From positions 186,001-250,000 of the forward strand of contig NZ_JAGGOT010000029.1 of NCBI RefSeq assembly GCF_018614195.1: 64,000 nt of DNA, written 5' to 3'. The notes below the pieces were generated by a model. It worked only from the letters and a program-made list of their open reading frames with translations. It made no database searches and had not been told where the DNA came from. Within the stretch, counting starts at the first letter, position 1. Each line of letters opens with the position of its first letter. Below, one piece after another: positions 58,206 to 64,000 of the stretch. The translations under genes and the position numbers were made by a program. The stretch is from Streptomyces sp. ISL-43 (lineage in GTDB: Bacteria > Actinomycetota > Actinomycetes > Streptomycetales > Streptomycetaceae).

Positions 58206-59861
58206 CTACAGGTCGGTGGCGATGATCTTCTCGATGTTGCGCTCGGCGAGCGCGGTGATGGTGACGAAGGGGTTGACGCTGGTGTTGCCCGGGATCAGCG
58301 CGCCGTCGATGACGTACAGCCCGGTGTAGCCGTGCAGGCGCCCGTAGTTGTCGGTGGCCTTGTTCAGGACCGCGCCGCCGAGCGGGTGGTAGGTGAGGTG
58401 GTCGCCCCAGATCTTGTTGGTGCCGAAGAGGTCGGTCCGGTAGATCGTCCCCTCCTTCGAGTTGATCTTGTCGAAGATGGTCTTGGCCATGTCGATCGAC
58501 GGCTGCTTCCAGGCCGTCTGCCAGTTCAGCTCGACCGCGCCCGAGGCCGCGTTGTACGTGAACTGCGCGCGGTTCGGGTTCTTCGTGATGGACAGGTAGA
58601 AGGAGGCGTAGGTCTCGATGCCGGTCGGCAGCGGGGCCACTTCGGCGAAGGCGCCGCCCGCGTCCCAGTTGTCGATGCCGCCGCAGGGGATGGAGGCCTG
58701 CACCTTGCCGGTCGCGTCCCACATGTGGTTGGCCCGGCCGCACATGACGTTGCCGTTGTCGCCCCAGCCCTTGCCGATCTCGCCGTTCAGGTTGGGCAGC
58801 GCGCCGGTGGCCTTCAGCCTGACGAGCAGCTTGCTGGTGCCGACGCTGCCGGCCGCGAAGAAGACCTTGTCCGCGAGGACGGTCTTGGTGCCCACGGTGT
58901 CGCCCGAGGTGTTGATCTGGTCGATGACGACCGTGTACCCGTCGTCGGAGGCCGGGGAGACCGAGGTCACCTTGTGCAGGGGGGAGATGGTCACCTTGCC
59001 GGTGGCCTTGGCCTGCGCGATGTAGGTCTGCTGGAGGGACTTCTTGCCGGCGTTGTTGCCGTAGAGGATCTCGCCGGCGACGGCCGACTTGGGGACGGTC
59101 CCGGCCGCCTCCTTCTTCATGTAGTCCCAGTCGTACACGTCGGGGACGAAGACGAAGGGGAATCCGGCGCGCTGGGCGTGCTTGCGGCCGACGCGGGCGA
59201 ACTGGTAGCAGTCGACGGTGTCGAACCAGGCCGGGTCGATGAGGCTGACCCCGAGACCCGCGTTGGCGCGCGGGTAGTAGGTGTTGTACATCTCGTCCAC
59301 GTCCACGGACGGGAGGACGGCGCCGAAGTTCGCGCGCTTCGGGGTGACCGCCATGCCGCCGTTGACCAGCGAGCCGCCGCCGACGCCACGGCCCTGGTAG
59401 ACGATGATCCCGCCCATTTCCTCGGCGTCCAGGATTCCGGTGTAGCGCGGGACGTTCTTGTCGATGGGGAAGCCCAGGAAGTTGCTCAGGGGCGCCTTGG
59501 TCCTGGTGCGGAGCCAGTAGGCGCGGTAGTCCGGGCTGGTCGTGTTGCAGAAGATCTTGCCGTCCGAGCCGGGGGTGTCCCAGGCCATGCCCATCTCGAT
59601 CATGTGGACGTCCACGCCGGCCTGGGCGAGCCGCAGCGCGGCGACGGATCCGCCGTACCCGGTGCCGATCACCAGGGCCGGTACGTGCGCTCCGTTGTCG
59701 ATGGGGCTGGTGGCGGCCGCGCCGGCCGTCGCTGCCTGTGCCGGGGACGGAGCGATCTGGCCCGCAAGGGCCATAGCTCCCAAAATGGAACCAGTTCTAC
59801 CCAGGAACCCACGACGCGAGACGCCGTTGATGTTGGTTTTGTGCAGGCCTTTGTCGCCCAT
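58206..59861 (-). CDS. choA: secreted cholesterol oxidase (FAD, GMC family)
   Basis: This 551-residue precursor has a Tat signal (GVSRRGFLGRTGSILGAMALAG). The mature enzyme begins with the FAD loop HVPALVIGTGYGGSVAALRL, and has GRGVGGGSLVNGGMAV, the active-site Glu region GGAFAEVAPLPTG, TYHPLGGAVLNKATDNYG with the active-site His, and SVNPFVTITALAERN with the active-site Asn. These match the well-studied Streptomyces cholesterol oxidase, which oxidises cholesterol to cholest-4-en-3-one with O2. GAGGAAG lies 5 bases before ATG 59861. No polyene cluster or other steroid genes are in the window. A KstR-like palindrome lies about 30 bases upstream. Confidence 0.96.
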   Translation of the reverse strand: MGDKGLHKTNINGVSRRGFLGRTGSILGAMALAGQIAPSPAQAATAGAAATSPIDNGAHVPALVIGTGYGGSVAALRLAQAGVDVHMIEMGMAWDTPGSDGKIFCNTTSPDYRAYWLRTRTKAPLSNFLGFPIDKNVPRYTGILDAEEMGGIIVYQGRGVGGGSLVNGGMAVTPKRANFGAVLPSVDVDEMYNTYYPRANAGLGVSLIDPAWFDTVDCYQFARVGRKHAQRAGFPFVFVPDVYDWDYMKKEAAGTVPKSAVAGEILYGNNAGKKSLQQTYIAQAKATGKVTISPLHKVTSVSPASDDGYTVVIDQINTSGDTVGTKTVLADKVFFAAGSVGTSKLLVRLKATGALPNLNGEIGKGWGDNGNVMCGRANHMWDATGKVQASIPCGGIDNWDAGGAFAEVAPLPTGIETYASFYLSITKNPNRAQFTYNAASGAVELNWQTAWKQPSIDMAKTIFDKINSKEGTIYRTDLFGTNKIWGDHLTYHPLGGAVLNKATDNYGRLHGYTGLYVIDGALIPGNTSVNPFVTITALAERNIEKIIATDL

Positions 59862-60309
59862 GTGAGCTTCCTCACTCTTGGCTGAATGAGAACGAGTTCT
59901 ACTGCCGAGTGCTTGTGAAGTCACTAGATACGTCGGGGTATCTTTCGCCGGTCACGGCGGTGACGGACGCCAATTCGGCTCCTGTGCAACGGTGTTGAAG
60001 GTCCCATCGGACGCTGGGAATGACGACCGGCTGTGGACGGCCGATGGCCGCGCAGTGACGGTCGCGCCGAGGGGGACGGGCCGGCCGGCCGCGCGTGTCC
60101 GCCCCAATCCGCCACGTCAGAAGTCGAACGCGTTGCGGCGGACCGTCCCTCCGGGGGGAAGTGGAGGTCTCGGCGCATCCAGCCACTCCGTCATGGCTGG
60201 GTCCCACGGGGTCCGAGGCTGAAAAGCGGCAAACCGCAGGATGGGCCCGTGATCGGAGCCGGAATCTTTTACCTTCGCCGAGTGGTTCTGTTCGGTGCGC
60301 GTGCCGGCG
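59862..60309. other. 448-base gap upstream of cholesterol oxidase
   Basis: No gene is convincing here on either strand. It holds a KstR-like palindrome (59888-59901) and a second inverted repeat GTCAC-GGCG-GTGAC at 59951-59964. The rest is GC-rich without coding character. Confidence 0.6.
59888..59901. promoter_or_regulatory. KstR-like palindrome before cholesterol oxidase
   Basis: On the minus strand TAGAACTCGTTCTC has AGAAC/GTTCT arms with a 2-base spacer. It fits the mycobacterial KstR consensus TNNAACNNGTTNNA at all but the last fixed base. Confidence 0.45.
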
Positions 60310-60966
60310 TTACAGGCCGCTCGCGCTCCGCCCGAACGCCTCTCGTACGCGAGGGGAATCCTCGCGGCGGCCGGTCCAGGCCAGGATCAGCGTCGAGGCC
60401 GCCGCCGCGAAGGCGCACCAGGTGGAGGCGAATTCGAGCCTCCACAGTGCCGTGCAGACGAGGGCCCCGGCGGCCATCAGCAGGCCGAGGAGGCGGAGCC
60501 GGCGGTCTCCGGAGATCAACAGGGCGCCGACCGTGGCGAACAGATAGCCCGCAAGAACCAGCGGCATCCATGGAACGTTCACGCCGTATCCGAGCGTGTG
60601 GCCGCGGACCTCCGCGCACGCCGGGCGCGTCGCCAGGCAGTACGAGAGGTACGCGCCGGTGGCGAGTCCCACTGCGGCGGGCCACCGCAGGCGGGGCCGG
60701 AGCGCGGGCGCGGCGGCGAGCAGCACGGCGAGCGGCACCCATACGGGCAGCAGCGGCAGGGCGATCGCCGCCCAGGCGGTGGTGGCCGGGCCGCAGCCGC
60801 CGCCGGAGTGCCAGACGGCGGCTTCGGTCAGCTGGTGCGCGCCCAGGAGGGCGGGGAGTGCGGCGAGGGGAAGGTCCCGGGGCCGTCGGGTGCGTGCCAG
60901 GCAGGCGATCCCGACGGCGGTGATGACCGCCCCCGCCGTCAGATCGGCCGTCGCGCTCCAGCACAT
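60310..60966 (-). CDS. DUF6629 family membrane protein
   Basis: This 218-residue protein has about six hydrophobic spans and the DUF6629 signatures. It opens MCWSATADLTAGAVITAVGI, and carries LPLAALPALLGAHQLTEAAV, WHSGGGCGP, GHTLGYGVNVPWMPLVLAGY and CTALWRLEFASTWCAFAAAA. The conserved MCWSA start and H-x-x-x-E-A-x-x-W motif suggest a metal or small-molecule site in the membrane, but no function is known. It starts at ATG 60966 and shows no clear operon partner. Confidence 0.85.
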   Translation of the reverse strand: MCWSATADLTAGAVITAVGIACLARTRRPRDLPLAALPALLGAHQLTEAAVWHSGGGCGPATTAWAAIALPLLPVWVPLAVLLAAAPALRPRLRWPAAVGLATGAYLSYCLATRPACAEVRGHTLGYGVNVPWMPLVLAGYLFATVGALLISGDRRLRLLGLLMAAGALVCTALWRLEFASTWCAFAAAASTLILAWTGRREDSPRVREAFGRSASGL

Positions 60967-61102
60967 GCGACCTCCCGGTCCCACGGTAAGCCGGTTCGAT
61001 GCCGTCTGCCACGCCGCAGATTGATGGAAGAATTCGACAATGAAGAGAAGATTCCTGCATGACTCTTGCTGGGTTCGCGTGCGGGGTCCTACTGTCCCGG
61101 CT

Positions 61103-62150
61103 ATGCCGCCCAGAAGAGCCGTCCCCGGAAGAGCTGTTCCCGGAAGAGTCGTCGCCGCGGGAGCCGTCCCCGCAAGAGCCGCCGCCGCGCTGGCGGCGAT
61201 CACCATGTCCGCGCTCGGCCTCGGCGCCCTGGGCGCCGGTGCGGCCGAAGCCCGTACCGCGGCCACGGACCCGGCAAGGGCCACGGCCGTCACCCGGGCC
61301 GCCCTCGATCCCGCACTCGTCGAGGGGCGCGGCGCCCGCGTGGTTCACCGACCAGATCGCCGACGGCCTCAACTTCCACACCGGCGTCACCGACTCCCTC
61401 GTCCAGGACAACTTCGTCCGCAACACCGGCGACGACGGCCTCGCCATGTGGTCCGAGAAGACGGCGAACGCCCGCAACGCCTTCAACCACAACACCGTGC
61501 AGAGCCCGACCCTGGCCAACGGCATCGCGCTCTACGGCGGCGCGGACACCGCCGTCACCGCCAACCTCGTCGCCGACCCGGTCCGCGAGGGCAGCGCCCT
61601 GCACGTCGGATCCCGCTTCGGTGCCGAGCCCTTCACCGGCGGCCTGCGGATCGCCGGCAACACCACCGCGCGCGCGGGCACGTACGAGCTGAACTGGAAC
61701 ATCGGGCTCGGCGCCATCTGGTTCTACGCCCTGGACCGCAGCATCGACCGGGCCGACATCCAGGTCACCGGCAACGACTTCCTCGACAGCACCTACAACG
61801 CGGTCATGCTGGTCGGTGACTGGCCGGTGAAGGACAAGGTGCGCATCGAGAACGTCCACTTCAAGGACGTCCGCGTCGACGGCACGGGCACCTCCGTGGT
61901 CAGCGCGCGTGCGGCCGGCTCGGCCAGCTTCGAGAACGTCGACGCCCGCAACGTCGGAGCCGTCGGCGTCAACAACTGCGGCTCCTTCAACTTCCCGGCC
62001 ACCGGCTCGGAGTTCACCCTCGTCGACAGGGGCGGAAACGACGGCGGCGGTACGACGGGCCCCTGGCTGGCGGGCTGGGAACTGCCCAACACCCTCACCT
62101 GCGACGACCGCCCGCCGGTCGTGGCCCCGCCCGCGCCCGGCCCCTGGTAG
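61103..62150 (+). pseudogene. internally deleted, frameshifted secreted beta-helix glycoside hydrolase
   Basis: ATG 61103 opens a signal peptide (MPPRRAVPGRAVPGRVVAAG and on to AGAAEA) that continues about 25 residues to LDPALVEGRGA. There the coding frame changes: from 61328 the other frame reads AWFTDQIADGLNFHTGVTDS, then LVQDNFVRNTGDDGLAMWSE, and keeps parallel-beta-helix character (ANGIALYGGADTAVTANLVA, GTYELNWNIGLGAIWFYALD) to NTLTCDDRPP and the stop. This tail matches the C-terminal third of large secreted alpha-glucanase/mycodextranase-like enzymes. The intervening several hundred codons are absent, and the junction is out of frame, so no full enzyme can be made. Confidence 0.7.
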
Positions 62151-62164
62151 GGCGGCCGGCCGGC

Positions 62165-63652
62165 TCACCGCTCCGCCGCTCCCGGGGGTTCCAGCGGCGG
62201 AGCGGTCACCGCGCAGTTCGTACGGCACTGCGGGTGGCAGGTCCCGGGCACGGGGGAGCGTACGGTCGCCCACGCCACGGCGGCGCCCGCCACCAACACC
62301 CCCGCGCACCAGGGCATCGCCCGCCCGAACGCCGCGTCGAAGGCGCCGGCCGAGAGGTACGCGTCCGGCCCCATCCCGGCCAGCAGCGGCAGCGCGGCCA
62401 CCGCGAGGAGTCCGGCGGCCCGCGCGGCGGCGTTGTTGATGCCGCTGGCCAGGCCCGCCCGGCCGGGGTCCACCGAGGCCAGCACGGTCGCCGTCAGCGG
62501 AGCCACCAGGGTCGCCATGCCCAGGCCCATCACCAGCAGCGCCGGCAGCACGTCCCGTACGTACGAGGCCTCCTGTCCCACCCGCAGCATCAGCAGCATC
62601 CCCGCCGCGCACAGCAGCGGCCCCACGGTCAGCGGGATCCGCGGGCCGATCTGCTCGCCGAGCTCCGCCGAGCGGGCCGACAGCAGCAGCATCAGGGCGG
62701 TGGTGGGCAGCAGGGCGGCCCCGGCTCCCAGGGCGGAGTAGCCGCAGACCACCTGGAGCTGGAGCACCACGAGGAAGAAGAAGCCGCCGAAGGCCGCGTA
62801 CACGCACAGGGTGACCAGGTTGACGGCCGTGAACTGGCGCGAGGCGAAGATCTCCGGCGGCACCATCGGATCGGCCCGCCGCCGCTCGACCACGACGAAG
62901 GCGGCGGCCAGCAGGACACCGGCGACGGCCGCGCCCGGCACGAGGGCGGAGCCGGAGCCGGCCTCGATCAGCGCGTAGGTCAGCAGCGCGAGGGAGGCCG
63001 CGCCGATGACGGCGCCGGCCACGTCGAACCGTCCGTGCGCCTGCGGATCCCATGACTCCGGTACGTGCCGCAGCGCCACCGGGACGCACAGCGCGGCCAC
63101 CGGCACATTGAGCAGGAACACCCAGCGCCAGCCCGGCCCGTCCACCAGCCACCCGCCCAGGAAGGGCCCCACGGCCGCGCCCACCCCGCCGAGCCCCGAC
63201 CACAGTCCCACCGCGCGGGCCCGGTCGTCGGAATGGATCGACGCCTGGATCAGCGCGAGCGAGCCGGGCGTCAGCAGGGCGCCGCCGATGCCCTGCAGGG
63301 CGCGGGCCGAGATGAGCACCCCGGCGTTCGGGGCGATGCCGCAGAGCAGCGAGCCGACGGCGAACCACACCACCCCGAGCACGAAGATCCGGCGCCGGCC
63401 GAAGCGGTCGCCGAGGGCCCCGCCGACCAGGATCAGCCCGGCGAGGGTCAGCAGATAGGCGTTGACCGTCCACTGGAGCACGGCCAGGTCGGCGTCGAGA
63501 TCCCGCCCGATGCGGGGGAGGGCGACATTGACCACGGTCGAGTCGAGCAGCGCCATGGCGGACCCGAGCACGGTGGTCAGCACGATCCACCGGCCCTGCG
63601 CGGTCCCGAGCCGTACCCCGGGGGACGACGGCGGCGGTACGGGGTCGGTCAT
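62165..63652 (-). CDS. MFS transporter, DHA2-type drug exporter (14 membrane helices)
   Basis: This 495-residue membrane protein has the DHA2 motifs LDSTVVNVALPRIGRDL (motif D1), GGALGDRFGRRRIFVLGV (motif A), ARALQGIGGALLTPGSLALI (motif B) and GLWSGLGGVGAAVGPFLGGWLVD (motif C, antiporter signature). ASGINNAAARAAGLLAVA lies in the second half. About 14 helices are visible. The tail TCHPQCRTNCAVTAPP has four nearby cysteines, unusual for the family. It probably exports a toxic compound by proton antiport. The ATG has a GGGGGG element just before it. No regulator is adjacent within the window. Confidence 0.93.
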   Translation of the reverse strand: MTDPVPPPSSPGVRLGTAQGRWIVLTTVLGSAMALLDSTVVNVALPRIGRDLDADLAVLQWTVNAYLLTLAGLILVGGALGDRFGRRRIFVLGVVWFAVGSLLCGIAPNAGVLISARALQGIGGALLTPGSLALIQASIHSDDRARAVGLWSGLGGVGAAVGPFLGGWLVDGPGWRWVFLLNVPVAALCVPVALRHVPESWDPQAHGRFDVAGAVIGAASLALLTYALIEAGSGSALVPGAAVAGVLLAAAFVVVERRRADPMVPPEIFASRQFTAVNLVTLCVYAAFGGFFFLVVLQLQVVCGYSALGAGAALLPTTALMLLLSARSAELGEQIGPRIPLTVGPLLCAAGMLLMLRVGQEASYVRDVLPALLVMGLGMATLVAPLTATVLASVDPGRAGLASGINNAAARAAGLLAVAALPLLAGMGPDAYLSAGAFDAAFGRAMPWCAGVLVAGAAVAWATVRSPVPGTCHPQCRTNCAVTAPPLEPPGAAER

Positions 63653-63837
63653 CCCCCCAGGCTGGCCCGCGCGGCCCGGAACGGCCACCCGGCGGTGGCC
63701 GTTCCGCAACGGCCCCGGCGGCGGTGCGGCTCATTAGGCCCTCTTGTACTGGACATGACACCTCCCGCACCATGGCCCGCGCACGTCACGCACACCCTTT
63801 CCGCACGACCTGCACACGGCGTACGAGGAGACCACAC

Positions 63838-64000
63838 GTGGCACAACGCGACAGCCGACGGACCTCACGATCACGCTCGCGATTGCGACCCATGCGCGCC
63901 GCACTCGCCGCACTCGCCGCGGCCCTGCTCCTGCCCGTAGGCGCGGGGGTCGCCGCCGCCGCCCCGGACCCCGGCCCCACCCCGGGCGCGGCCGAACGCA
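63838..64000 (+). CDS. N-terminal part of a secreted protein, cut by the window edge
   Basis: The GTG at 63838 has GGAG 9 bases upstream and opens VAQRDSRRTSRSRSRLRP, followed by the signal-peptide core MRAALAALAAALLLPVGAG and an AxA cleavage site (VAAAAPDPGP). An in-frame ATG at 63892 would give a more usual signal length. The mature part is only a dozen residues here, so the function is unknown. Confidence 0.6.
   Translation, partial: MAQRDSRRTSRSRSRLRPMRAALAALAAALLLPVGAGVAAAAPDPGPTPGAAER

Noticed and set aside
60033..60923. Plus-strand 296-codon frame upstream of and opposite DUF6629
   Set aside because: It is Arg-rich and low in complexity, and is antisense to the DUF6629 gene, which has recognisable motifs.

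Overview
The window is chromosomal DNA from a Streptomyces or close relative. The support is GC above 70% with almost every third codon position G or C, frequent GTG and TTG starts, a rare TTA leucine codon in one gene, a melC1-melC2 tyrosinase pair, a DasR-type box before a chitinase, a Streptomyces-type cholesterol oxidase, and many small actinobacterial DUF genes (DUF4180, DUF6126, DUF6313, DUF6629, DUF993). No ribosomal RNA, CRISPR array, prophage or transposase is visible. There is one tRNA gene, tRNA-Trp.

Layout. 0-2.5 kb: start of an acetyltransferase, an alpha/beta hydrolase, a SIS-domain remnant, a FhuF-like iron-sulfur protein and a twin palindromic terminator. 2.5-9.6 kb: a secreted subtilase with a P domain, a DctA-like carrier divergent from a CitA/CitB-type two-component pair with a Crp-like site between them, then the tyrosinase operon. 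9.9-20.1 kb: glutamate decarboxylase, a helicase with four helicase-associated repeats, a sigma factor joined to an extracytoplasmic-type CAP domain, a coupled HTH/DUF4180 pair, an LD-carboxypeptidase, and a membrane-anchored NTPase-TPR protein carrying a TTA codon. 20.2-28.1 kb: an IclR-controlled KDPG aldolase/sugar kinase pair with a perfect operator, a serpin/aldo-keto reductase operon, a GH18 chitinase, a DUF4352 protein and an ankyrin protein. 28.1-32.1 kb: tRNA-Trp followed by about 3 kb of truncated and frameshifted fragments, a lipoprotein with a PASTA-like domain, and a DUF6313 pair.

32.2-47.8 kb is a carbohydrate region. A LacI regulator with two identical palindromic operators is divergent from a coupled operon (Gfo/Idh oxidoreductase, DUF993 aldolase-like protein, xylose-isomerase-like TIM barrel) that runs on to a PL8 polysaccharide lyase and a dimethylformamidase-beta-like lipoprotein. 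A second TIM-barrel gene is coupled to the LacI gene. A hydroxyacid dehydrogenase, a DeoR/LacI hybrid regulator, a GH35 beta-galactosidase and an aldo-keto reductase follow. This reads as a glycan or glycoside use cluster in which oxidation, isomerisation and aldol cleavage may act in sequence. No sugar transporter lies in it.

47.8-64 kb: a Tat-lipoprotein carbonic anhydrase, an ABC permease coupled to a protein that joins a secreted S15-like hydrolase to an ABC ATPase, an ATP-dependent DNA ligase, an M20 peptidase, an XRE-cupin regulator with an apparent frameshift plus DUF6126, a DapB-like dehydrogenase with a carboxymuconolactone-decarboxylase-family protein, cholesterol oxidase, DUF6629, an internally deleted beta-helix glycosidase, an MFS exporter and the start of a secreted protein.

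The observations most worth following are the S15-hydrolase/ABC-ATPase fusion, the sigma-CAP fusion, the DUF993 catabolic operon, the TPR/pterin-dehydratase fusion in the tRNA-Trp debris, and the 12-bp coding repeat inside the sugar kinase. All calls come from reading the sequence. No database search was possible.
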